A stretch of DNA of 64,000 bases from GWE2-42-39 sp963662895 (lineage in GTDB: Bacteria > Bacteroidota > Bacteroidia > Bacteroidales > Prolixibacteraceae): positions 1,178,001 to 1,242,000 of the forward strand of contig OY759982.1 in assembly GCA_963662895.1 (NCBI GenBank), written 5' to 3'. Below, piece by piece: positions 42,958-52,030 of this stretch (its first letter is position 1; each line of letters begins with the position of its first letter). The translations under genes were made by a program, and so were the position numbers. A model generated the notes under the pieces. That model was not told the DNA's origin and made no database searches. It was given only the letters and a program-made list of their open reading frames with translations.

Positions 42958-43872
42958 ATGGATGAATCAATCGTTAAAGTAATCAATCTATCCCATAGAT
43001 ATAGTGTACAATGGGCAGTGCGCGATATTAACTTCGACCTGAAAAAGAATGGAATCTATGGTTTACTGGGTGCAAATGGCGCCGGAAAATCCACCATTAT
43101 GAACATCATTTGTGGTGTGATTAAACAATCTCACGGGGATGTTTTTATCAATGAGATCAACCTGAGCGAACATCCCGAGGAAGCCAAAAAACACATTGGC
43201 TTTCTTCCTCAAAAACCACCATTACAAACCAACCTAACCGTTGAAGAATTTTTGACCTTTTCTGCCAGTATCCGTCTGATGCCTCCGGCTCTCATCAAAG
43301 AAGCGGTAGAAGAAGTGATGGAAAAATGTGGGATTAAACATTTCAATAAACGCCTAATCAGCAACCTTTCCGGAGGATATCAGCAGCGCGTTGGAATTGC
43401 TCAGGCCATTATCCACAAACCGGATCTGGTCGTTCTTGACGAACCCACGAACGGACTTGATCCCAACCAAATTTTAGAAGTAAGAAAAATTATAAAAGAG
43501 ATTGCAGAAGAACGAACCGTTATTTTATCCACGCACATTTTGCAAGAGGTTCAGGCGCTATGCGACCATATTTGGATGATAAAAGAAGGCTCTATGATTT
43601 TTTCGGGTTCGATGAGCGATTTCGATAATTTAATTGTTCCCAACACACTCACCGTTTCTCTTGCTGCTTCTCCGGATCTTGATGAACTGTTGGCGATTCA
43701 AGGCATTGAAAAAGGTGAAGAACTAGGCGGTTTCAGATACCGTTTGCATTTTAATGATCAGGATGTGATTGAACGATTAGTAGAGACGAGCGTAGCTAAT
43801 AAATGGCGATTAACTGAAGTCTTTATGGAAAAGAACTCGTTGGAAAAGATATTTGCCGAATTAACAAAATAA
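42958..43872 (+). CDS. ABC transporter ATP-binding protein (GldA/CcmA-like)
   Basis: A 304-residue ATPase. Walker A GANGAGKST is at residues 38-46, the Q-loop at FLPQKPP (82-88), the ABC signature LSGGYQQR at 137-144, Walker B LVVLDEP (157-163) and the switch His in STHILQE. The C-terminal 90 residues form the extra domain common in ABC-2-type exporter ATPases, with the family pattern of GldA and gliding/export systems. It lies 26 bases before the permease gene and would drive it at the inner membrane. Confidence 0.93.
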   Translation: MDESIVKVINLSHRYSVQWAVRDINFDLKKNGIYGLLGANGAGKSTIMNIICGVIKQSHGDVFINEINLSEHPEEAKKHIGFLPQKPPLQTNLTVEEFLTFSASIRLMPPALIKEAVEEVMEKCGIKHFNKRLISNLSGGYQQRVGIAQAIIHKPDLVVLDEPTNGLDPNQILEVRKIIKEIAEERTVILSTHILQEVQALCDHIWMIKEGSMIFSGSMSDFDNLIVPNTLTVSLAASPDLDELLAIQGIEKGEELGGFRYRLHFNDQDVIERLVETSVANKWRLTEVFMEKNSLEKIFAELTK

Positions 43873-43898
43873 GGAAACGAACATTCAAACGATACAAC

Positions 43899-46196
43899 AT
43901 GAAAACAATTTATAACATAGCAAAAGCCGAACTCAAGGTACTCTTTTATTCGCCCGTAGCATGGTTGATTTTAATCATATTCATGTTTCAATCAGCAGCT
44001 GTTTTTACCTCCGGATTTGGAGGACAAATGAGAGTTCTGCATATGGGATATACGCTCAATCGAGCAACCTATTTCGTCTATTCCGGATGGGGCGGTGTTT
44101 TTGCCAAGGTGCTTTCTTATATCTATCTCTATATTCCGCTGTTAACAATGAATATAATTAGCCGGGAATTAAGTAGTGGCTCCATTAAATTACTATACTC
44201 TTCGCCAATAAAAAATTCACAAATCATTCTGGGAAAATATTTATCGTTAATGATTTTCGGTCTGATAATGACTGGTATTCTTGGTATTTGGGGCATATTT
44301 GGAATGATCACGATCGATCATGCAGGAGTACCGTTTATATTAACATGCTTACTTGGAATCTATCTCTTAATTTGTGCATATGCTGCTATTGGCCTATTTA
44401 TGTCATCGTTGACATCTTACAATATTGTGGCCGCTATTGGTACACTAAGCATTCTGGCAATACTTAATTACATCGGTAGTGTCGGACAAAACATCGACTT
44501 TATAAGAGATATAACATATTGGCTATCACTTCTTGGACGTAGCGGGAGCTTTATTTCCGGGTTAATTACCAGCGAAGATGTTCTCTATTTCATTATCATC
44601 ATCGCGTTATTTCTTTTCTTTAGTATTATCAGGTTAAATGCAAATCGGCAAAAAATTCACTGGGCTAAAACGTTAAGCCAATATGCAGTGGTATGTATTG
44701 TAGCTGTTGCCTTAGGATATTTTAGTTCAAAGCCGGGATTTAAGAAATATTATGATGCGACTTACGTAAAAGCCAATACACTTTCGCAAAGCAGTCAGGA
44801 TATCGTGAAAAAACTGGATGGTGGCTTTACAATTCATGCTTATAATAACGTACTCGATCCAACAGCATACACCGTTCTTCCTTACACATATAAATTTGAT
44901 TTTGAATTGTTTGAGAAGTATATCCGCTTCAAGCCAGAAATAAAAATGAAGTACAGTTATTACTATAAGCGTACAAAAAACGAACAACTGGAGAGACGTT
45001 TTCCCAATCTTACGGAAAAGCAATTAGTAGACACCCTGACAGAAATGAACGACTGGAATTTTGATATTCTTCCATATGATTCAATAAAAAAGGATATCAA
45101 CCTGGAGGATGAAAATTTTCGCTTTGTTCGTTTACTCAAAAGAGAGAATGGACAAGAAACATTTTTGCGTATTTTCAATGATATGCAAAGAAATCCCTCG
45201 GAATCTGAAATTTCTGCAGCTATCAAAAAAATGGTAATGAAGCTCCCTGTAGTTGGCTTTGTTCATGGTCAAAACGAAAGAGCTATTGAAGGGCTCCAGG
45301 ATCGCAATTATAGCATGATTGCCAGCGAGAAGACCTTCCGTTACTCCATGCTGAATCAAGGATTTGATTTTGAAATGGTAGCACTTGAGAATCCAGTTCC
45401 TGCCGATATCCAAATCCTAATAATTGCTGATCCTAAACAAGAATTTACCGAACGGCAAAAAGAGAATTTAATGCTTTTTGTAAACAAAGGCGGTAATCTG
45501 CTAATAACAGGAGAACCTGACAATCAGGATGAGGTTAACGAGCTAATTGCTTCGTTCGGTGTTAAACTATTGCCTGGAAGATTAGTCAATGGCCAATCCC
45601 AATTCCAAAAAGATTTGATGCTACTCAAACCAACTCAGTCTGCTGCCGACTCATCTTATTATTTAAAAGACATGTTTCGCCGTCAAACGGTATTAAGCAT
45701 GCCCGGGGCTGCTGCTCTTGATTATTCTGGTGCTAAAGAAAAAGGATTTAATATCAATATTTTATTTCAAACGGATTCTGTAGGTTATTGGAATGAACTG
45801 GAAACAACAGATTTTGAAACTGGTTCCATTGACCTTAATTCTGATCAAGGAGAACAAGAAAGAGTTTATGCGCCAATTGTCGCTTTATCCAGAAATATTA
45901 AAGGGAAAGATCAGAAGATAATTATTACGGGTGATGCTGATTGGTTGAGTAATGGCGAGCTAGGAACACAACGCAATGGAGTAGAAACCGCAAACTACAA
46001 TCTGGTTGCCGCAGCATTTTCGTGGTTGTCTGACGGAGAAATCCCTGTTGATCTTCGTCATCCGGAACCAATTGATACTTCGCTAAAAATTGGACCAGTG
46101 AGTTGGGGATTTTTCAACCTGTTTTTTAAATGGGGGTTACCAATTATTGGAATCATCATTGGAGTAGTAATCTGGATTCGCAGGAAAGGAAGGTAA
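43899..46196 (+). CDS. ABC-2 permease fused to a GldG-like auxiliary domain
   Basis: A 765-residue inner-membrane protein. Residues about 1-250 form a six-helix ABC-2 permease of the GldF kind (IAKAELKVLFYSPVAWLILIIFMF, SRELSSGSIKLLYSSPI). A seventh helix (about 268-285) is followed by a large soluble GldG/IFT52-like domain (about 290-730: LSQSSQDIVKKLDGGFTIHAYNN, PVVGFVHGQNER, ILIIADPKQEFTERQKENLMLFVNKGGNLLITGEPDNQ). A final membrane helix (about 740-760) ends in IRRKGR. Gliding systems usually encode GldF and GldG separately, so this is a fusion. The substrate is unknown; no gliding genes are nearby. Confidence 0.85.
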   Translation: MKTIYNIAKAELKVLFYSPVAWLILIIFMFQSAAVFTSGFGGQMRVLHMGYTLNRATYFVYSGWGGVFAKVLSYIYLYIPLLTMNIISRELSSGSIKLLYSSPIKNSQIILGKYLSLMIFGLIMTGILGIWGIFGMITIDHAGVPFILTCLLGIYLLICAYAAIGLFMSSLTSYNIVAAIGTLSILAILNYIGSVGQNIDFIRDITYWLSLLGRSGSFISGLITSEDVLYFIIIIALFLFFSIIRLNANRQKIHWAKTLSQYAVVCIVAVALGYFSSKPGFKKYYDATYVKANTLSQSSQDIVKKLDGGFTIHAYNNVLDPTAYTVLPYTYKFDFELFEKYIRFKPEIKMKYSYYYKRTKNEQLERRFPNLTEKQLVDTLTEMNDWNFDILPYDSIKKDINLEDENFRFVRLLKRENGQETFLRIFNDMQRNPSESEISAAIKKMVMKLPVVGFVHGQNERAIEGLQDRNYSMIASEKTFRYSMLNQGFDFEMVALENPVPADIQILIIADPKQEFTERQKENLMLFVNKGGNLLITGEPDNQDEVNELIASFGVKLLPGRLVNGQSQFQKDLMLLKPTQSAADSSYYLKDMFRRQTVLSMPGAAALDYSGAKEKGFNINILFQTDSVGYWNELETTDFETGSIDLNSDQGEQERVYAPIVALSRNIKGKDQKIIITGDADWLSNGELGTQRNGVETANYNLVAAAFSWLSDGEIPVDLRHPEPIDTSLKIGPVSWGFFNLFFKWGLPIIGIIIGVVIWIRRKGR

Positions 46197-46198
46197 TC

Positions 46199-48862
46199 AT
46201 GAGTTTTTTCATTGATCAACAAACATTTAATGATTTATCGCTACTCGATAAAAAAGGGAAAGAATCGGTCTTCGGAATTTTTAATGAAACACATACCAGA
46301 GGTGGTGGGGAAATGCTGGGACAAATGTTCCGGTATCCCTTATCCAACCAACAAGCAATAAGAAAACGAAGCGAAACCATCAGTTTCTTCCAGAAGCAAA
46401 ATATTTCCTTTCCTTTCAGGGAAGATTCGTTTGACATCGCAGAACAATATCTTCGAAATGCAGATGAAAGGAGTCGGCTTGTGGTTGATGACAAAAAGCT
46501 TGGGCGCATGTTCAACAATCTGGTTGGAGCCGATACGGAATACAAAGAAATAATCAAAGGGATCAATACACTTATCGACCTGTTAGATACTTTTCCAGTT
46601 TTTTTAACGCAAATAAATAACGGAAACGGGAGCCCCTACCAACAAGAAGCCGAAAGTATCCGAACTATTTTACAGGATGAAGATTTACAAATCATTCTGA
46701 ATGATCCGGATAGAAAGCATACAGGCATAGAGAAGAAATCAGCACAGGATCAAGTGCTAAGGTTCGAGAAGAAAGATATACTTACCAAATTGCTGACACT
46801 TATTTATCAGCTGGATGTGTACATGACTGTTGCAGGCGTGGCTACAAAACGGAATTTCTCTTTCCCCACTCCAACCCAGAGTGACAACCAAGTGTTGAAG
46901 TTGGAAGGCATCTATCATCCAATGCTGGAAAAGCCTGTCACAAACGAGCTGTTGGTCAATGAAAACAGCAATATTATTTTCCTCACCGGTGCGAACATGG
47001 CTGGTAAGTCTACATTCATGAAATCAATGGGAATTGCAGTTTTTCTGGCTCACATTGGATTTCCGGTGCCTGCAAAGAAAATGGAATTTCCGGTTATGGA
47101 AGGTTTGTATACAACGATCAACCTTCCGGATAATATGGGAATGGGTTATAGTCATTTCTATGCCGAGGTTAAACGGATAAAGAAAGTAACCCAGCAATTG
47201 GCTCAATCGAAAAAACTCTTCGTCATTTTTGATGAATTATTTAGGGGAACCAATGTTAAAGATGCTTATGAGGCAACAGTGGCATTATCAACCACTTTTG
47301 CCCAAACAAGTGATTGTGTTTTTCTTATTTCAACCCATATTATCGAAGCCGGTGAAGCATTAAAAAATACCTGCGACAATGTCCAGTTTATTTATCTTCC
47401 AACCCGAATGCAAAATCAAAAACCGGTTTATACCTACAAACTGGAAGAAGGAATTACGGAGGATCGTCATGGAATGGTTATCATCAACAATGAAAAGATC
47501 ATCGAAATTTTGGAAAATCCTAACAAGCGTAATTCTGACAGTCCATTTGTTACTGATAAACAAACAACCGATGATTTAAATCTCCAGGGAAAATTTAAGA
47601 AAAACTCCGTTTTTAGTCTTTTCAATAAAACAAAAACAGCAGGAGGCGAGCGTCTTTTAGAGGCAATGTTTCGACAGCCATTAAGTTCTTTAAACGAAAT
47701 AACCGATCGCAGCGAAACATTTCGGTATTTCCAACACAGAAAGATGGATTTTCCGTTCAAAAAAGAAGAGCTGGAAACAACTGAAAGCTATCTGCTTGGA
47801 GGAACGGTCAGCAATCTTTTCGGTGCCGGAACGCAAGCTATACGCCGACAGGCTTTAAGCATGTTGGGATTAAGAGAAGACGCGGAGCTAGTTAACAAAG
47901 GCTTAAAGTCAGCGATCGTTATCTTGCAACAGTTGAAGAGTTTTGTCAATCAATTGCTTGACGACCATCCAAAAAATTCTTTCTCAGATAAGCTAAATGA
48001 AGCAAAGCAAATATTTGAAAGCAAAAAGCTGAACTGGATGGTTGGAGTTGATGTAAAAAAGAGCCTTTCATTCATACAAGTCCTGATGTTCGACTACCAT
48101 CTGCATGCACAACTGCAAAGAGAAATGAACAGCCTGATGCATTTAATCTATGCCATTGATGTTAATATCACAGTGTCCAATGTATCGGCGACGAAAAATT
48201 TAACCTACGCACAGGCAATGCCAGCCAATGAAAATGTCTTGTTTATAAAAGATGGTTTCCATCCATGTTTGAAAAACGCTGTTCCCAATACCATAGACAT
48301 GCATGCCGATAATAACGTAATCTTTCTTACTGGCGCCAATATGGCCGGCAAGTCTACGTTTATGAAAACTTTCGCCATCAGTACATACCTTGCACACATG
48401 GGATTTCCGGTTCCGGCTAAGTCTATGTCTTTTTCTGTCAAAGAAGGACTCTATACCTCCATCAATGTTTCAGACAATTTGGATATGGGATACAGTCACT
48501 TCTATGCCGAAGTACTTCGGGTTAAAAATATTGCTGAAGAAATTAGTTCACCGAAGAACCTGGTCGTCATTTTTGACGAACTGTTTAAAGGAACTAATGT
48601 CAAGGATGCCTATGATGGCACCCTGGCAATTTCCAAAGAATTGTCAAAACACAGCAATTGCTTCTTTATAATTTCTACTCATATTGTTGAAGTAGGCGAA
48701 GAATTAAAAAAAGATGCAAAAAATATCTCTTACACTTATATGCCAACTGAAATGAATGGAAATGTGCCAACATATCATTACCGTTCAAAAGAAGGAATTA
48801 GCGATGATCGACATGGAATGATGATCATCCAAAATGAAAAAATTCTCGATTTCAATGCGTAA
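46199..48862 (+). CDS. Tandem MutS-like ATPase (two fused MutS core/ATPase halves)
   Basis: About 887 residues from the ATG at 46199, two bases after the permease stop and preceded by GGAAAGGAAGG; a longer frame overlaps the permease and is not used. Each half of about 440 residues has the helical MutS core (SVFGIFNETHTRGGGEMLGQMFRYPLS; SVFSLFNKTKTAGGERLLEAMFRQPLS) and an ABC-type MutS ATPase. Walker A GANMAGKST occurs near residues 263 and 711. Walker B VIFDELFRGTN / VIFDELFKGTN and STHI complete both sites. The mismatch-recognition and connector domains of true MutS are absent, so this is not a mismatch-repair protein in the usual sense. Its position inside a SusCD-ABC-peptidase operon is unexplained. 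Confidence 0.88.
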   Translation: MSFFIDQQTFNDLSLLDKKGKESVFGIFNETHTRGGGEMLGQMFRYPLSNQQAIRKRSETISFFQKQNISFPFREDSFDIAEQYLRNADERSRLVVDDKKLGRMFNNLVGADTEYKEIIKGINTLIDLLDTFPVFLTQINNGNGSPYQQEAESIRTILQDEDLQIILNDPDRKHTGIEKKSAQDQVLRFEKKDILTKLLTLIYQLDVYMTVAGVATKRNFSFPTPTQSDNQVLKLEGIYHPMLEKPVTNELLVNENSNIIFLTGANMAGKSTFMKSMGIAVFLAHIGFPVPAKKMEFPVMEGLYTTINLPDNMGMGYSHFYAEVKRIKKVTQQLAQSKKLFVIFDELFRGTNVKDAYEATVALSTTFAQTSDCVFLISTHIIEAGEALKNTCDNVQFIYLPTRMQNQKPVYTYKLEEGITEDRHGMVIINNEKIIEILENPNKRNSDSPFVTDKQTTDDLNLQGKFKKNSVFSLFNKTKTAGGERLLEAMFRQPLSSLNEITDRSETFRYFQHRKMDFPFKKEELETTESYLLGGTVSNLFGAGTQAIRRQALSMLGLREDAELVNKGLKSAIVILQQLKSFVNQLLDDHPKNSFSDKLNEAKQIFESKKLNWMVGVDVKKSLSFIQVLMFDYHLHAQLQREMNSLMHLIYAIDVNITVSNVSATKNLTYAQAMPANENVLFIKDGFHPCLKNAVPNTIDMHADNNVIFLTGANMAGKSTFMKTFAISTYLAHMGFPVPAKSMSFSVKEGLYTSINVSDNLDMGYSHFYAEVLRVKNIAEEISSPKNLVVIFDELFKGTNVKDAYDGTLAISKELSKHSNCFFIISTHIVEVGEELKKDAKNISYTYMPTEMNGNVPTYHYRSKEGISDDRHGMMIIQNEKILDFNA

Positions 48863-48948
48863 AAAACTTTTGAAAATCAGGATCACTCAAAAACAATCAC
48901 CATCGAACAAATACATTGATTTGAATTTTCAAGAAGAATTAAAATAAA

Positions 48949-51765
48949 ATGATGAAAAAACACAAAAGAAAAAGATTAAACAAATTCGCAGTTTTAGTTA
49001 CGCTTCTTAGCTTTTGGAGCTCAATTGCTATCGCACAAATACCTCTGCCGCTAGACAGTGCAGTTCATTACGGCAAACTAGACAACGGTTTTACCTATTA
49101 CATTCGGGAAAATAATCATCCGGAGAATCGTGCAACTCTTTACTTAGTATGCAAAGCCGGTTCTATTTTAGAAACCGATGATCAGCAGGGATTGGCTCAT
49201 TTTATGGAGCATATGAGTTTTAATGGAACAAAAAATTTCCCTAAAAACACGCTTGTTAAATACTTGCAAAAATCCGGTGTTCGCTTTGGAGCCGACCTCA
49301 ATGCAGCCACCACTTTTGACAATACCGTTTATCAGCTACCCATACCGACAGATGATACAGACCTTTATGAAAATGGATTACAAATCATGCGAGATTGGGC
49401 GCAGGATGCCACATTAGATACTGTCGAAATTAATGCTGAACGGGGAGTAATCCTTGAGGAAATGCGTCTTAATAAAGGTGTTTCTCAACGTTTACAAGAA
49501 AAGTATTTACCCGTTTTATTAAATCATTCTCGCTATGCTGATCGGCTACCTATTGGGAAAAAAGAGATTCTGGTTAATTTTAAACCTGAAGCAATCAAAC
49601 GCTTTTATCGCGACTGGTACCGTCCCGATTTACAGGCTTTAGTTGTTGTTGGGGACATTGATGTTGCAAACACCGAAAAGATGGTGAAAGAACTTTTCGG
49701 GGATTTAAAGATGCCTCAAAATCCGAAAGAACGAAAAGACTATACAGTCACCTTAAACGGTAAAAATCAATTTATAGCTATTACGGATGAGGAGTTGACA
49801 CAATCTTCAGTTATGATTGCCTACAAACATCCTAAACTCGTCATAAAAACATCCGAAGATTACAGAGAATCCATCCTTCGACTACTTTTTAACACCATGC
49901 TTTCAGCCCGCCTCGGAGAACTTTCACAAAAGCCAAACCCTCCATTTATGGGGGCAAATGCAAGACTATCCGGTTTTATGGGAGGACTGGAAATGTTTTC
50001 GATTCAGGTGGAAGCCGAGCCCCAAAAACTATCAGAAGGATTTGATGAGATCTGGCAAGAAATTGCCCGAATTAAAAGAGATGGATTTACTAAAAGTGAA
50101 TTCAACCGTGCAAAGATCAACTATCTGAGTTCGTTTAAAACGATGGTAAAAGAGAAAGATAAAAGAAGCTCGGCCAGCTATGCCGAAGAATACGAAGCCC
50201 ACTTCCTACAGGGAATCGCAGCACCAGGTATTGATAGAGAATATCAATTAGTGAAAAAATCTTTGAATGATATTCATCTTAATGAATTTAAAAAACTTAT
50301 CAATGAACTGATGCCAAATAAAAACCGCGATATTATTGTGATGGATCCCGAAGCAAAAAAAGATTCTTTACCTTCCGAACAGACCATCGAGCAGTGGATG
50401 GAAAAAGCAGAACAGAGCGATCTTCTGACTTATATTGACCCGGCTGCAGGCATTATGCTTATGGAACACGAACCGGTAGCAGGGACTGTAATCAATGAAG
50501 ATAGTATTGCCGGCATAGATGTTACCACAATGACCTTAAGTAATGGGGTGAAAGTCTATTTAAAATCAACGAATTATCAGAACAATCAAATTATCTTCAC
50601 AGCCTATAGTGCCGGGGGAACCTCTCTTTATTCTGATAAAGACTATCAGTCCATTGCCAATGCAACCAACATTCTTTCCGCCTCGGGCTTAGGTAATCAC
50701 ACCCTTGTTCAGCTTTCGAAACTACTGAGTGGAAAACAAATTAGTGTAAGTCCTTTCATTGGTGAATTAGGCGAAGGGATATCTGGAAGCAGCACTTATG
50801 AAGATTTAGACACTGCTTTAAAGTTAGTTCATCTCTATTTTACAAAGCCAAGAAAAGACACCACTGTTTTTAGCAATATTATAAACCGCTCGAAAACGGT
50901 TATCGCCAATCGGTATGCCAGTCCCCAAAATGTATTTGCTGATACGATAGCTGCCATTATCAGCAATAACAATCCAAGAAAAACAGGACCAACGCTGGAG
51001 AAATTAAATGCTATTGACTTAGATAAAGCCTATAAATTTTATAAAGAACGTTTTGCCGATGCCTCTGATTTTAATTTCTTCTTCGTTGGTAATTTTAAAT
51101 CTGACTCTATTCGTCCACTACTTGAAAAGTATATTGGTTCATTACCATCTTCTTATTCAAAAGAACAGTTCAACGATTTGGATATCCATATTCCGGAAGG
51201 TCATATTGAAAAAACAGTTTATAAAGGGTTCGAAGACAAAGCCACTGTACAACTGATTATTAGTGGGAACTATAAATATACGAGAAAAAATAATCTGAAA
51301 ATTAATGCCCTGTCAGAGATTTTACAATTTCACTTAGTTGAACGTTTAAGAGAACAGGAAGGAGGAGTTTACACTCCGGGTGTAAAATCCAGTACAACTA
51401 AATATCCGGCCAATCGCTATGGTTTTTATATTTCATTTGGCTGTTCTCCTGCCAATGTGGATAAATTGGTGGATGCAACCTTAGACGAAATAAAAAAGCT
51501 GAAACAAGACGGGCCTTCAGACGAGGACTTTACCAAATATATAAACGAAGCGAAAAGGCAAGCAGAAATTGGCATGAAAACAAATGGCTTTTGGTTATCA
51601 TACCTTTCCGGACATGTTGAAAATCATGAAGATTTAAAACAAATTTTAGAAGAGAAATCATTATTGGATAAACTTTCAAAGAAAGACATCAAAAAAACGG
51701 CGAAGCGTTTTGTTGATACAAAAAACTTCGCAAAGTTTGTGCTTATGCCCGAAATTGCAAAGTAA
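48949..51765 (+). CDS. Exported M16-family zinc peptidase (insulinase/pitrilysin type)
   Basis: A 938-residue periplasmic or outer-membrane-associated peptidase. The signal peptide ends IAIAQ (about residue 30). The inverted zinc motif HFMEH is at 84-88, with the distal Glu at 164 (AERGVILEEMR), so the N-terminal M16 domain looks active. The second half (about 500-938) is the usual inactive M16 domain pair with LREQEGGVYTPGVKSS and a clamp-like region. Length is normal for two-domain M16B/M16 proteins. A second ATG follows the first. As last gene of the block it may process a peptide imported or exported by the neighbours. Confidence 0.93.
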   Translation: MMKKHKRKRLNKFAVLVTLLSFWSSIAIAQIPLPLDSAVHYGKLDNGFTYYIRENNHPENRATLYLVCKAGSILETDDQQGLAHFMEHMSFNGTKNFPKNTLVKYLQKSGVRFGADLNAATTFDNTVYQLPIPTDDTDLYENGLQIMRDWAQDATLDTVEINAERGVILEEMRLNKGVSQRLQEKYLPVLLNHSRYADRLPIGKKEILVNFKPEAIKRFYRDWYRPDLQALVVVGDIDVANTEKMVKELFGDLKMPQNPKERKDYTVTLNGKNQFIAITDEELTQSSVMIAYKHPKLVIKTSEDYRESILRLLFNTMLSARLGELSQKPNPPFMGANARLSGFMGGLEMFSIQVEAEPQKLSEGFDEIWQEIARIKRDGFTKSEFNRAKINYLSSFKTMVKEKDKRSSASYAEEYEAHFLQGIAAPGIDREYQLVKKSLNDIHLNEFKKLINELMPNKNRDIIVMDPEAKKDSLPSEQTIEQWMEKAEQSDLLTYIDPAAGIMLMEHEPVAGTVINEDSIAGIDVTTMTLSNGVKVYLKSTNYQNNQIIFTAYSAGGTSLYSDKDYQSIANATNILSASGLGNHTLVQLSKLLSGKQISVSPFIGELGEGISGSSTYEDLDTALKLVHLYFTKPRKDTTVFSNIINRSKTVIANRYASPQNVFADTIAAIISNNNPRKTGPTLEKLNAIDLDKAYKFYKERFADASDFNFFFVGNFKSDSIRPLLEKYIGSLPSSYSKEQFNDLDIHIPEGHIEKTVYKGFEDKATVQLIISGNYKYTRKNNLKINALSEILQFHLVERLREQEGGVYTPGVKSSTTKYPANRYGFYISFGCSPANVDKLVDATLDEIKKLKQDGPSDEDFTKYINEAKRQAEIGMKTNGFWLSYLSGHVENHEDLKQILEEKSLLDKLSKKDIKKTAKRFVDTKNFAKFVLMPEIAK

Positions 51766-51789
51766 AAAAAATATTTTGCATATAAAAAT

Positions 51790-51826
51790 AAAGAGATATT
51801 GGTATAACCCGATATCTCTTTATTTC
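51790..51826 (+). terminator. Terminator after the M16 peptidase gene
   Basis: AAAGAGATAT pairs with ATATCTCTTT around a 12-base loop, followed by TATTT, 25 bases after the stop. It closes the plus-strand operon. Confidence 0.75.
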
Positions 51827-51879
51827 CTCACCCCGATAGGATTTCGGATATCGCTTAACCAGGTCATTTTAAATAAATA

Positions 51880-52022
51880 GTGTCTGCAAGAAAACACATG
51901 GCTATTGATTTTCAACGAGATTTTACCCCATACCCTAAAGGGGCAACTCGTTGAAAATCACCACGCCCTTTAGGGATGGGGTTCCTGGTGATTTTCATTT
52001 GTAATACTTTTCTTGCAGACAC
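51880..52022. mobile_element. 143-bp MITE with 15-bp terminal inverted repeats and 6-bp target duplication
   Basis: The ends are GTGTCTGCAAGAAAA and TTTTCTTGCAGACAC, exact complements, and both outer flanks read TAAATA (51874-51879 and 52023-52028), a target-site duplication. The interior has two more inverted pairs, GATTTTCAACGAG with CTCGTTGAAAATC, and CCCTAAAGGGGC with GCCCTTTAGGG, so the RNA would fold strongly. It encodes no protein. It sits between the convergent peptidase and sigma genes, right at the sigma gene's stop. Confidence 0.88.
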
Positions 52023-52030
52023 TAAATAAG

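Noticed and set aside
46130..46198. Upstream extension of the MutS-like protein
   Set aside because: It would overlap the permease gene out of frame; the ATG at 46199 has a good ribosome site and the natural MutS-like beginning.
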